Origin: Polyangia bacterium
Lineage (GTDB): Bacteria > Myxococcota_A > Polyangia > Nannocystales > Nannocystaceae
Direction of reading: 5' to 3'
Length of the DNA: 64,000 bases
NCBI GenBank assembly: GCA_030429545.1
Contig: JAUIFF010000014.1
Span: 62,001-126,000 of the forward strand
The notes beneath the pieces were generated by a model that saw only the letters and a list, made by a program, of their open reading frames with translations, did no database searches and was not told the DNA's origin. The stretch's first letter is position 1, and every line of letters starts with the position of its first letter. Shown here piece by piece: positions 53,008 through 62,280 of this stretch. Both the position numbers and the translations under genes were made by a program.

Positions 53008-56000
53008 AGTTGATTCCAGTCAGCAATAATTCGGCGGCGCAGGGCGTGCTCTTCGATGTCGAGGTAGGCTTGAACTTGGTCGGATTGGCGGGTCTCGCTG
53101 TCGCCCACGCTGTCGACCAAATGCTCGAGCACCAGCACCCGGTGGGTTTCGTAGTAACGCCCGGTGGTGAAGGTATCGCGAAAACTCGTGAGCTGGTCGA
53201 CAAAGCGGATACACCGGGGGTGGCGGGCAACACCTGGCCAGTGGCGCAGGACATTGATAACCGCGGCCGCGGCCTCGTAGCGGCCGACGTAGTCGTTGCG
53301 GTAGGCCAACACCCGGGCAATGGTTGTATCAACAAGCGTGTCGGCACGGCGCCCGTCTCCGAGTTGCATACGCCCGGCAGCCGTCGCCGCCAGCAGCTGG
53401 AGGTCGCCCGACTCGGAGTAGGTTTTGACGCCTTCAAGGGCATCGAGAAGTTGCTCGGCTGAGGCGACCTCACCAAACCGCCGAAGTGCCTTGAGAGCCG
53501 GGTGGACGGCCTTGAGCAGGTCGCGGACCGACCCGAGGTGGCGACTGCCAGCGAGATCGATCAGGCGCCCAAGCAAGCGCTCGACCGAGATTTCGTCGCT
53601 CAAAAGCGAAGCCGCCCGCAGGCAGCTACCCACGGCTTCGGCCTGGTGACCGACAATCTCAATACTGTCGAGACCCGCCAGCGAAACCCCGAGCACGTCG
53701 CGGATAATCGCCTCGCTCCCGCTCTTGAGCGCCCGCGAAGTTGCATAGGCAATCGCTTCGGCGAGTTCGTAGTCGTAAAATGCCCGGGCTTGCAACACCC
53801 CGGCGAGGGCCCCGGCGATGTCACCCGCCTTTTTTTGCATCCGCTCAAAGATTCGCGTGAGTCCCGAGCGGACCCGGGGTGGCGTTTCGAGGTCACTCGG
53901 CACCTGCAGCCACAGTGAGCGCTTGCGCAGCCAGTGAATCGCCCGCAACACCCGGGGCTCGCGCACCGGCTTGAGGATTTTTTCGACTTCGCGCTCCCAG
54001 GCCTGCGCCGAGCCACCGGCCCCCTCGTGGGCAATCCTCGCCAAAAACAGCCGGTAGAGTACCTGGTTGGGCCGCTCGTGGACGTCGAGCTCAAACTCGA
54101 CCGGGGCCACGAGCTCGGTCGCGGTTTTCTTCTCACCTAGGCGCATAAACCCGACGGCGAAGATCAACCGGGCATAACATGCAAATACATCAAGCTCCTC
54201 GAACCCCGGGCCCTCGACGGCCGACAACAGCGACTCGAGTGCGGTGACATAGTTGCGCACACTCCGGGGCCCAGACTCGCCCGGGGTGTCGGCCAGCGCC
54301 AGCGCGTAGCGAACAAACCTCGGGAGGTCGTGGAGCTCGGAGAGCCCGCGGTGGTTGATCCCACCGACAATCGCCTCCTTGGCCCGCGTCATCCCGAGAC
54401 GGTCACCACTGCGCCGGTAAAACGCTTCGAGCACCGACCAGGCCAGTCGCCGAGGGACCGGGGTGCGTGGGTCGGCAAAGCTCGGGACCACGAGCTGAAC
54501 GATGTCGTCGGGCACCGCCAGGTGGCCTTCGAGCGCTGCGAGGACCCCCGCACCTAGGTAGACCAGCTCGTCGGGCGTACGCTTGTCACGCACCGCGAGC
54601 TCACTCACCCGCTCACTCGAAACCGGGGCGCCCAGTACCTTTGCAGATACACTTAAAAGCTCTGGGACCGACTCGAGGGGCCGGTTCGCTCCGGCGTAGA
54701 AGACCTCGGCAACCTGGCAACTAACGGCCTCATCGAACTCGCTCAGCTCGCGCTTGAGGTAACCCAAATCCCCCCATAGGGTCGGGTCGTCCACACCCCC
54801 CTCGGCGATCGTGGTCTCGAGACTACGGGCCTGCTCTCGCAGTTGTCGCAGGCGCACGGCCGCCGGCGTCTGCTCGATCGCTTCGTCGCCCTCGACCACC
54901 TGCTCCTGCTCGGGTTCATGTTCGACCTGCGCCCGCCTGGTTCGCCTGCGCTTGGGCCCGGCTCGGGTGGCCGACGGCGGGCGAATGGGGGCGGTGACTT
55001 TTTTGGGCCACTCGATCGTGACCTCGGGAAATGAAAACACCGTGGCTTCGAGCATACGGTCCAACACCACCCGACGATCGGTCGCAACGTAGTCGATCCA
55101 GGTCAGCAGCGGAGCCTCCTCGACCTCACCAACCGAGACAATCCGCGGACCGTCGCGGTCTTCGGCCAGGATCACCAGGGAGTAGGCATCGAGCTGCAGC
55201 AGGTCGCGCAGGTCGTCGCGGCGAATCATCGGCACGAGCCGGCGACCGTTGGGCAGGTACAGGTTGTCGGCCCCGGCAACCCGTGTATATCCATGCATTC
55301 CCAGGTACTCGCACAGGCGCGCGGCCACGCGAGCAACCCCAGGACGCACGCGCTCCCGCAGCAGGTAGACCACCTCCTGGCCGTTGTGCAGACGGGCGAC
55401 CGTGAGCCGGCCGAGTTCTTCGCTGGTTGAGGCTTCGATAAAGGCTTCGAGGTCGTAGAGCTGCTCGGGTGTCAACAGCCAGAGTTCCGCTTCACCAGCT
55501 GGCCCCGGAGACAGGTTTAGACGGATCTCAAACCGCGAGGTCCCGGCGTCCATCTCTAGGGTTTGCCGCGACGCATCGAGCTCGGGCGCGACCGCATCAA
55601 ACAGGCTCCGCATCTGCCACTGGCCCACGGCCGGTAGGAGTTGCCAACGACCGTCACGATCGATCCACACGCTGCGCTGGGCAGCCGTTGCACTGGCAGC
55701 AACCGCCGGCGCCAACGGGTGCTGGTACCCCCACTCCATCCACACCGGCCCATTGTCGTTGCGCACAAACACTCGAGTTTGCTCGGCGGCGGTATCACGC
55801 GCGCGCATCAACAGGTACAGCGGTGGGTCCTTGAGGCGGATAAAAATATGTGTAGGAGCACCTACATAGGTCCCCAGTTCGGCGATCCGTGCGTCTTCTC
55901 GGCCGAGTAGCAGCAAGCGTTCGAGCAACGCCCGCGGGCCCGCCCCTTCGCCGGCCATCACAAACACGGCTTCGCCGACCGGGGGATCGCCCGCGACCTT

Positions 56001-56348
56001 CCAGGGTCGGATAACCTCGGCAAGCGTAGGACCCCGGTAGATCGCAATGTTGGCCTGTGACCAGCGCGTGACCTGCTCGTCGTCGCTAGCTTGCAACAGT
56101 AGCTCGCCCGGTCGGCGTTCGATTGCGACAACCCGCAAGCCCTTGGCCGCGAGGTTGGAGGCCGCCCGGGGAGACAACGCAGGGAGGCTCAGGACACTTC
56201 CCCTACCTGTCCTAAGAACCATACTTACCCAGGGTTGTTGCAACCACGAAGGATAGGTCTCGCGGACAACGGCAACCACCGCCTGGTCGCGGGGGTCGCC
56301 CGTCAGCAACAGACCAAAGCGTCCAACGCCGCTTTCTTCCGCAGGCAT
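52995..56348 (-). CDS. Very large helical-repeat protein, first gene of the MoxR cassette
   Basis: 1117 residues from the ATG at 56348. Residues 1-430: mixed alpha/beta region with repeated arginine/leucine blocks (RAASNLAAKGLRVVAIERRP, EAVFVMAGEGAGPRALLERL). About 470-515: basic then acidic linker (KRRRTRRAQ, EHEPEQEQVVEGDEAIEQ). After 515: alpha-solenoid or TPR-like repeats to the end (SELHDLPRFVRYALALADTP, ELAEAIAYATSRALKSGSE). No signal peptide or enzyme motif. Overlaps the MoxR start. Size, position and solenoid fit a scaffold or effector partner of a MoxR system. Confidence 0.6.
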   Translation of the reverse strand: MPAEESGVGRFGLLLTGDPRDQAVVAVVRETYPSWLQQPWVSMVLRTGRGSVLSLPALSPRAASNLAAKGLRVVAIERRPGELLLQASDDEQVTRWSQANIAIYRGPTLAEVIRPWKVAGDPPVGEAVFVMAGEGAGPRALLERLLLLGREDARIAELGTYVGAPTHIFIRLKDPPLYLLMRARDTAAEQTRVFVRNDNGPVWMEWGYQHPLAPAVAASATAAQRSVWIDRDGRWQLLPAVGQWQMRSLFDAVAPELDASRQTLEMDAGTSRFEIRLNLSPGPAGEAELWLLTPEQLYDLEAFIEASTSEELGRLTVARLHNGQEVVYLLRERVRPGVARVAARLCEYLGMHGYTRVAGADNLYLPNGRRLVPMIRRDDLRDLLQLDAYSLVILAEDRDGPRIVSVGEVEEAPLLTWIDYVATDRRVVLDRMLEATVFSFPEVTIEWPKKVTAPIRPPSATRAGPKRRRTRRAQVEHEPEQEQVVEGDEAIEQTPAAVRLRQLREQARSLETTIAEGGVDDPTLWGDLGYLKRELSEFDEAVSCQVAEVFYAGANRPLESVPELLSVSAKVLGAPVSSERVSELAVRDKRTPDELVYLGAGVLAALEGHLAVPDDIVQLVVPSFADPRTPVPRRLAWSVLEAFYRRSGDRLGMTRAKEAIVGGINHRGLSELHDLPRFVRYALALADTPGESGPRSVRNYVTALESLLSAVEGPGFEELDVFACYARLIFAVGFMRLGEKKTATELVAPVEFELDVHERPNQVLYRLFLARIAHEGAGGSAQAWEREVEKILKPVREPRVLRAIHWLRKRSLWLQVPSDLETPPRVRSGLTRIFERMQKKAGDIAGALAGVLQARAFYDYELAEAIAYATSRALKSGSEAIIRDVLGVSLAGLDSIEIVGHQAEAVGSCLRAASLLSDEISVERLLGRLIDLAGSRHLGSVRDLLKAVHPALKALRRFGEVASAEQLLDALEGVKTYSESGDLQLLAATAAGRMQLGDGRRADTLVDTTIARVLAYRNDYVGRYEAAAAVINVLRHWPGVARHPRCIRFVDQLTSFRDTFTTGRYYETHRVLVLEHLVDSVGDSETRQSDQVQAYLDIEEHALRRRIIADWNQLCGR

Positions 56349-56681
56349 CACCGGGGGTCGACGCTCCACACAGAGGTAATCGGATCGCGGCGGCTCATGG
56401 GCCCAGCGAGAATCCAGCACTCCGTCCCATCACGCAACCCCATTCGAGGTCTCACCCGTATCCGCAGAAGGATTTCAAACTGTTGATTTCAATCAACTTA
56501 TCTAAATGGGCCACAACGCTCCAAAAACCGAGATTGGTACACACATGTGTGACCGCGCCAAGGCGATCGGAAGTGCGTTAGCAAGCGAGGTGAAACTGTC
56601 GGTGGGTTGGCACGCGAACATGCACAAATACAAGTCCAACCGTACATGTACCAAAAGACATCATTGTACTAAGGTTGAGCA
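56349..56681. promoter_or_regulatory. Divergent control region with several palindromes
   Basis: About 330 bp between the MoxR cassette and the propeller lipoprotein gene. Contains the perfect dyad GTTGAT-N4-ATCAAC (56482-56497), a 12-bp palindrome CACACATGTGTG (56540-56551) and a 10-bp palindrome GTACATGTAC (56642-56651), the last about 30 bp before the lipoprotein ATG. Regulators unknown. Confidence 0.4.
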
Positions 56682-58187
56682 ATGGACTACCGACCCTGGC
56701 TCGCAGTGATCGCTGCAGCCCCCATACTTGTGTCTTGTGCCCAAGGCGGCGAACTCTCCATGACGACCGAAGCAACAACTGAGGTCGCCACCAGTGGCTC
56801 GGGCGAGCAAACCTCCGACGAAGCGACCGACGAATCGAGCGAGGGTCCAGAAACATCGTCTACTAGTCCAGAGACCGGGACTGAAACTGAGACTGAAACC
56901 GACACCGATACCGAGACGACCGACGACGAAACCACAACCGGCGACCCAACCGAAACGGACACCGAGGCTGAGCCCGAGCCGTTTTGCGGCGACGGCCTGC
57001 CCGACCCTGATGAATCCTGCGACGATGGCAACACCGTGCAGGGGGATGGTTGTAATAACAACTGTGAGCCATCGGGCCAAGAGCTGTGGGACATGCGCGT
57101 GGGCAGCGAAACGAGTGCCTCGGACCAGGGCTTTGCCATCACGGTCGACGACGAGGGCTTTTATTACGTCGGCGGCTATCTGCGCACGCCCCCCGACCAG
57201 GGCGCGAATGCCTGGCTGACCAAGTACGGACCGGCTGGGGAAATCGTATGGACATACAACTATAATGGCGAGAGCAACGGCAACGATGTGATTCGCGCCG
57301 TGGCGGTCGACCAACAAAAAAACGTCTACTTTGCCGGTAACGCGCGCTACGACCTCGACAACGTCGATGACCTGTGGGTCGTCAAACTCGATCCCGAGGG
57401 CGTGTTTGTATGGGACGATCGCGTCAAAACCCTCGCCCTCGGCAATGACCGGGGGCATGGCATCCTGGTGACCGATACCGCCAATACCGTGGTCACCGGC
57501 TACCTGCGCTCACCGAGCCAAGGTAACAATGTCTGGGTCCGGCAATACGACCCCGATGGCGTCAACCTCTGGACCCGAACCTACAACGGCCTGGCCAACA
57601 AAAATGATGTCGCCTACGCCATCGCAGCCGCGAGCGACGACTCGCTGTACATCGGCGGCTACGAGCAGGATGCCGAGTCGATCAAACGGGCCTTGCTGGT
57701 GAAGTTTACCGACGGCGGTGAGCAGCTGTGGACAAAACAGTTTGGTCCCGAGGCCCAGGCGGCCGAGGTCCGCGGTGTGGCTGTTGGCCCTGAAGATGAT
57801 GTCTATGCATGTGGTTTTCAGTGGCACGAGACCGCCGGGCAGGAGCTTTGGGTTTCGCGCTTTACCCCAGACGGCGATGAGGTGTGGACCCACACGTACC
57901 AGGGGGAGCTCGGCGACGGTGCCCGCGGTGAAGCACTCGCGGTCGGAGCCGACGGAGCACTCGTGGTGACCGGGTATGAGGAGATTGGCGACGACAAGCG
58001 GCTGCTGTTGCGCAAACTCGACAGCGACGGCAACCCGATGTGGACTCGACAGGTGTTTGGTGGCGGTGTCCCCAATGATATCGCGCACGGTGTGGCGATT
58101 GGCGACGACCTCGAGGTCTATGCCACCGGCCAGATCAATGAGCCCATGCTCGGGCTAGAACTGTGGATCGGTCGCTTTAGTCCCTAG
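56682..58187 (+). CDS. Beta-propeller lipoprotein with DUF4215-type Cys repeat
   Basis: 501 residues. Lipobox LVSC at about residue 19; a Thr/Glu/Ser linker to about 100; one DUF4215/Myxococcus-type Cys motif CGDGLPDPDESCDDGNTVQG; then about seven SBBP-type repeats, each with a G(x)V/I-D/A-V core and a WxxxY/F strand, e.g. GFAITVDDEGFYYVGGYLR, AVAVDQQKNVYFAGNAR, GVAVGPEDDVYACGFQW. A surface propeller for binding is likely; no catalytic residues seen. Common in myxobacteria. Confidence 0.85.
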   Translation: MDYRPWLAVIAAAPILVSCAQGGELSMTTEATTEVATSGSGEQTSDEATDESSEGPETSSTSPETGTETETETDTDTETTDDETTTGDPTETDTEAEPEPFCGDGLPDPDESCDDGNTVQGDGCNNNCEPSGQELWDMRVGSETSASDQGFAITVDDEGFYYVGGYLRTPPDQGANAWLTKYGPAGEIVWTYNYNGESNGNDVIRAVAVDQQKNVYFAGNARYDLDNVDDLWVVKLDPEGVFVWDDRVKTLALGNDRGHGILVTDTANTVVTGYLRSPSQGNNVWVRQYDPDGVNLWTRTYNGLANKNDVAYAIAAASDDSLYIGGYEQDAESIKRALLVKFTDGGEQLWTKQFGPEAQAAEVRGVAVGPEDDVYACGFQWHETAGQELWVSRFTPDGDEVWTHTYQGELGDGARGEALAVGADGALVVTGYEEIGDDKRLLLRKLDSDGNPMWTRQVFGGGVPNDIAHGVAIGDDLEVYATGQINEPMLGLELWIGRFSP

Positions 58188-58287
58188 GCTCCGACCAACA
58201 CGGTTGTATACACACCAAAGGGTGCAAACACTTGCACGCCGGCCAGCCCTGGCTTAGGCGCGACTTTTGAGGTTACTCTGCGCCGAC

Positions 58288-59055
58288 ATGAAGGCATCGA
58301 TCCATCCCGAAGTCCTCAAGCATTTTCCCACTGCCGTCCTCCCGCAGGTGCTTCTGGCAAACTCCCTCGACGTACTTGCGCCGCACGGGTTTCGCCCGGG
58401 AAACACCCTGGCCACCGTCGGTGTGTGTCGCGACGAAATTGCCTCCCCGTTTGCCAACCACGTGCGACTCGCCTGGGGCGAGGCGTTCAACATTTCGAGC
58501 CTCGCCGGCATGCCCTCGCTCGGGCCAGCAGGGATCCGGGCCGTGCGAGCCCACGGGCCACTCGATGGTGGTCGCCGGCGGTACGTGTTTTTCTGCCTGA
58601 CGCACCTGGCCATCAATGAGGCTGGCGAAATTGGTATATGCACACGTCCCGGGGTTGAAGGCCCATCCCACGCGTGCGGCGCACTGTGGGGACTGCATGG
58701 CTTGTTGACCGGTGCCGACGACTACCCCGGGCTTATCGACAAGCTGTCGCAACAGGCTGTCGACCCAGACGAAGCCGAGTTCACCCTACTCGGCCGCCGT
58801 GTTGCCGGGCACCTTCGCAAGTCCCACCCCAAGGCCGCCCCCGACCTCATCGCGCTAACCAAAATTACATCTGAGCTCAACACCAGCGAACTCGACCGCC
58901 TCCTCGATGGGCAGTACGACCCCAACGAAGCCGACTGGGCAGTGTTCGCCGGTATCCAAATCCACGGACAATATCTCGACTCGATGTGGATTGGCGATGC
59001 GCACGCGGTGATCGCTGGTCAACGCATCGATCTCGTTGCGCAGAGCGCAGCGTAG
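58288..59055 (+). CDS. LCIB/C-type (theta-like) beta-carbonic-anhydrase homologue
   Basis: 255 residues from the ATG at 58288. The pattern matches algal limiting-CO2-inducible protein B: TLATVGVCRDEIASPF (Cys-Arg-Asp-Glu at about 47-50), AGMPSLGPAGIRAVRAH, RRYVFFCLTHLAINEAGEIG (His at about 105) and SHACGALWGLHG (Cys at about 130). In LCIB proteins the two Cys and the His hold zinc and the Asp-Arg pair completes the active site; all are present. So hydration of CO2 is chemically possible. Bacterial members exist but their role is little studied. Monocistronic, with its own terminator. Confidence 0.78.
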   Translation: MKASIHPEVLKHFPTAVLPQVLLANSLDVLAPHGFRPGNTLATVGVCRDEIASPFANHVRLAWGEAFNISSLAGMPSLGPAGIRAVRAHGPLDGGRRRYVFFCLTHLAINEAGEIGICTRPGVEGPSHACGALWGLHGLLTGADDYPGLIDKLSQQAVDPDEAEFTLLGRRVAGHLRKSHPKAAPDLIALTKITSELNTSELDRLLDGQYDPNEADWAVFAGIQIHGQYLDSMWIGDAHAVIAGQRIDLVAQSAA

Positions 59056-59093
59056 CCCCCGAGCGGGGATGCAGCTTTTGCGGTGTCATCCGT

Positions 59094-59125
59094 ACGCGGG
59101 CTTGTCAGCGACAGCCCGCGTTTTT
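59094..59125 (+). terminator. Rho-independent terminator after the LCIB-like gene
   Basis: ACGCGGGCT (59094-59102) pairs with AGCCCGCGT (59113-59121), 10-nt loop, followed by T-run. Confidence 0.85.
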
Positions 59126-59170
59126 GCGTTGGGCCCCGCTTAGCACGGGCAGCCATACCGCGACATTGCT

Positions 59171-60115
59171 ATGATGTCGGATATGCCCAAAGCGACAGCC
59201 AACGGGATCGAGATCGAGTACGACACCTTTGGAAACCCCGAACACCCGGCGATGCTGCTGATCATGGGGCTCGCTTGCCAGATGATTCTCTGGCATGAGG
59301 ACTTTTGCCAACGGCTGGCTGACCTTGGCTACTTTGTGATTCGGTTCGACAACCGCGACGTTGGCCTGTCGACCAAGTTCGACCACCTAGGCAACCCCAA
59401 GGTCGGGCGGCTGTTGTTGTTGCGCCGACTCAAAAGGCCGTTTGCCACCCCGTATGCCCTCACCGATATGGTTGATGATGCATGCGGTTTGCTCGACGCA
59501 CTCGAGGTTGAGCGCGCCCATGTTGTCGGCGTTTCTATGGGAGGCATGATCGCCCAGCTGATGGCACTACGGGCCCCCTACCGGGTGTTGAGCCTGTGCT
59601 CGTGGATGTCGACAACCGGAAGCAGCCGCCACACCCGGCCCAAATCCCGCGCCCTGCGAGCCCTGCTCAAGCGCCCCGAAAACACCCTCGAAGGCCGGCT
59701 CGCCCACTCGGTTGTGTTGCAACGCGCCATCGGTAGCCCGCCCCCCCTGTTCGACGCCGCACAGGCCCGCAAAAATGCCGAGCTCGGCTACCGGCGGACG
59801 GATTATATGTGGGGTTTTGCCCGCCAGTTCGCCGCTATCTTGGCCGCTGCCCCACGCGATGCTGCTCTCGCCAACCTGCAGATGCCCGCCCTGGTCATGC
59901 ACGGCACCGTCGATCCACTTATCCCGGTGAAGGCCGGCATTGCCACAGCTGCTGCCATCCCGGGTTCGCAGTTGGAGCTGCTCGAAGGGGTCGGCCACGA
60001 TATCCCCCGTGGGATCTGGCCACGGGTGCTCGCCGCACTCGATCGCAACGCCAAACGGGCGTCGCCAGACTACACGCCACAGCTACAAACCCAAACCGTT
60101 GCTCGAGCCCGCTAG
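59171..60115 (+). CDS. Alpha/beta-fold hydrolase
   Basis: 314 residues. Typical blocks: AMLLIMGLACQMILWHEDF (oxyanion region), FVIRFDNRDVGLSTK, AHVVGVSMGGMIAQLMAL (nucleophile elbow GVSMGG), ALVMHGTVDPLIPVKAG (Asp) and LLEGVGHDIP (His). Resembles the esterase/lactonase branch (rebeccamycin/TAP-like naming is common). The substrate is not deducible. Convergent with folK. Confidence 0.88.
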   Translation: MMSDMPKATANGIEIEYDTFGNPEHPAMLLIMGLACQMILWHEDFCQRLADLGYFVIRFDNRDVGLSTKFDHLGNPKVGRLLLLRRLKRPFATPYALTDMVDDACGLLDALEVERAHVVGVSMGGMIAQLMALRAPYRVLSLCSWMSTTGSSRHTRPKSRALRALLKRPENTLEGRLAHSVVLQRAIGSPPPLFDAAQARKNAELGYRRTDYMWGFARQFAAILAAAPRDAALANLQMPALVMHGTVDPLIPVKAGIATAAAIPGSQLELLEGVGHDIPRGIWPRVLAALDRNAKRASPDYTPQLQTQTVARAR

Positions 60116-60150
60116 CCCCATCTGACCCACGCTCAACGCTGTGCAGCGAC

Positions 60151-60747
60151 CTAGCCAGGTCGTCGCAGATCGGTGTCGCGTAGTTCGTGCTCACCGGCGC
60201 GTGGACTAACCCTGTGTGTATGCAAGGGATCGTCACGCATCGCCAACAGCTCGGCGCACCGCGTCAGTGAAATCAGGTGGTCACCTGTTTGATTGGGCAC
60301 CCGAACCGAGGCGGCACGCGGGCCCAACACATCGCACAGGGGCAGCACCACAAACGGGCGTTCGGCGATCCGTGGATGCGGCAAGCGCAAGTTGGCGGTA
60401 TCGATATCGAGGTCGTTCCACAGCAAAATATCGAGGTCGATCATCCGCGGGCTCCAAACCTCGTGAGCTCCGCGCCCGAGCTCCTGCTCAATCCGCAAGA
60501 TAACCGCGAGCGCCTGTTGGGGTGACCAGCGCGACTCGCCAATCACCACCATATTGGCAAACGGGCGATCCCACGATGACGGGGCACCGGGCGGAAGCAG
60601 GGCATCCGAACGGTAAACCGGCGAGGGCTTTAAGTCGCCGACCATCGGGCCATTCACCCCGTCACGCACTGCACGCAAAGCCGCGACAGCCCGCTGCAGG
60701 TTGCGGACCGGGTTGCCGAGGTTGCTGCCCAAACCAATCGCGATCAT
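60151..60747 (-). CDS. folK: 2-amino-4-hydroxy-6-hydroxymethyldihydropteridine pyrophosphokinase
   Basis: 198 residues from the ATG at 60747. HPPK signatures: IAIGLGSNLGNPVRNLQRAV, SWDRPFANMVV, RMIDLDILLWND (the Asp pair for magnesium) and LRLPHPRIAERPFVVLPL. Transfers pyrophosphate from ATP to the pterin in folate synthesis. A C-terminal tail of about 30 residues extends past the usual end. Divergent from folC. Confidence 0.93.
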   Translation of the reverse strand: MIAIGLGSNLGNPVRNLQRAVAALRAVRDGVNGPMVGDLKPSPVYRSDALLPPGAPSSWDRPFANMVVIGESRWSPQQALAVILRIEQELGRGAHEVWSPRMIDLDILLWNDLDIDTANLRLPHPRIAERPFVVLPLCDVLGPRAASVRVPNQTGDHLISLTRCAELLAMRDDPLHTHRVSPRAGEHELRDTDLRRPG

Positions 60748-60886
60748 GGGTCGCCGGACTGTAGCCGCGCACGTCGGCGATGACCAGCTCGATGTCAAAG
60801 CAACGCTGACACGCAGTAAACCCCCTTTACTGACTGTTCGCCCCCCCCTACCGCCACCGCGGGCGAAAGTCGTACTATCGGCCGCT

Positions 60887-62263
60887 TTGAAGCAACCGTC
60901 CCAAACCATCGTGGATGCCTACTACCGCGAGGCGGAGTGGTTTTTTACCCTGCTGACCGACCCCGAGGGCACGCGCCGATTTGAGCCGAAAGACCCGGCG
61001 GCCCGGCGTGCGCGATACGAGGCGAGCTTTCGCGAGTTTGGCCGCTTTCTCGAATTTTTAGAGCACCCGCAAACACGCTTTCGCTCGCTGCAAATCGCCG
61101 GCACCAGTGGCAAGGGCTCGGTCACCACCATGATCGCTGCGCTGCTGTCGGCGTCGGGCCTCAAAGTCGGTGATCATACAAGTCCGTACCTGCAGCTGGC
61201 CCTCGAGAAGCTGCGGATCGATGGCCAGCTGATCAAACCGTCGCAGTTCATCACCTTGATGACGGCCTTTCGCAGCTGTGTGGCCAACTGGCATGCCCGG
61301 GGTGAGACCCTCAAATACGGCCATGCCTGGGTCGCGTTTACGTTTTTTTGGCTCGCCCGGGCCGGCGTTGATTGGGGCGTGGTCGAGACCGGCATGGGCG
61401 GCCGCTTTGATCCGACCAACTATCTGCCCGCCGAGCTCGCGGTGATCACCAACGTCGACTACGACCACGTCCGCTCGCTCGGGGGGACGCTCTCGTCGAT
61501 CGCCTGGCACAAGGCCGGGATCATCAAGCCGCACCAACGGGTCGTGACCGCAGCGACCAAACCCGAGACGCTCGCGGCGATCACTGCCGAGGTCCGTGAG
61601 AAGTCTGCGCAACTGCGACGGGTCAAACTCGACCGCGATCTATATGTACACACAAATACGTCACGGTACTTTATTGGTGACCTGCCGTTGCAGGGCGCCT
61701 ATCAAACGATCAACGCGGCCACGGCCATCACGGCGGTCGACTGGCTGGCCGAGTGCGACGGGGTTTCGCTCGACGACGATGTGATTCGCCACGCGTTTAC
61801 GCAACATCGTCACCCCGGACGGTTTGAGGTTGTGCAGCAACAACCGGTGGTCGTCCTCGACGGAGCCCACAACCCGCACAAAATGGCGGCTTTGATGGCG
61901 AGCGTGCGCCAGCAGTTTTCGGGCCGTCGGCTGACCTGCATCGTCGGCATTATTTCGGGCAAGGCGGCCGAACCGATGCTGCGCACGCTGGTGGCCGACT
62001 GTCACGCGATTCTCGTTAGTCAACCCCACGTCATCGGCAAGCCGGCCCAGCCTCCGGACGAACTCGCGGCGACCATCCGGGTGCTGGCTCCGAACCTGCC
62101 GATTGACACGTTTGAGCGTGTAGATGCTGCGATCGACCATTTTATGGCCACGGCCAGCAAAACCGATGTCCTGTTGATCACCGGCTCGATCTACCTGGTC
62201 GGCGAAGCGCGCGAACGCTGGTACGATTCGCGCGCAACCCTGCGGCAACTCGAACACGGATAA
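60887..62263 (+). CDS. folC: Folylpolyglutamate/dihydrofolate synthase (Mur-ligase family)
   Basis: 458 residues if the TTG at 60887 is used. An ATG at 60746 would overlap the folK start codon and add 47 unconserved residues, so the later start is preferred; both are open. Family motifs: IAGTSGKGSVTTMIAALL (P-loop), GDHTSPYLQLALEKLRIDG, VVETGMGGRFDPTN, ITNVDYDHVRSLGGTLSSIA, WHKAGIIKP, and VVLDGAHNPHKMAALM. Adds glutamate to dihydropteroate or folates using ATP. Followed 17 bp later by pabB. Confidence 0.88.
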   Translation: MKQPSQTIVDAYYREAEWFFTLLTDPEGTRRFEPKDPAARRARYEASFREFGRFLEFLEHPQTRFRSLQIAGTSGKGSVTTMIAALLSASGLKVGDHTSPYLQLALEKLRIDGQLIKPSQFITLMTAFRSCVANWHARGETLKYGHAWVAFTFFWLARAGVDWGVVETGMGGRFDPTNYLPAELAVITNVDYDHVRSLGGTLSSIAWHKAGIIKPHQRVVTAATKPETLAAITAEVREKSAQLRRVKLDRDLYVHTNTSRYFIGDLPLQGAYQTINAATAITAVDWLAECDGVSLDDDVIRHAFTQHRHPGRFEVVQQQPVVVLDGAHNPHKMAALMASVRQQFSGRRLTCIVGIISGKAAEPMLRTLVADCHAILVSQPHVIGKPAQPPDELAATIRVLAPNLPIDTFERVDAAIDHFMATASKTDVLLITGSIYLVGEARERWYDSRATLRQLEHG

Positions 62264-62280
62264 CTCCCGCGGCACCGGCG

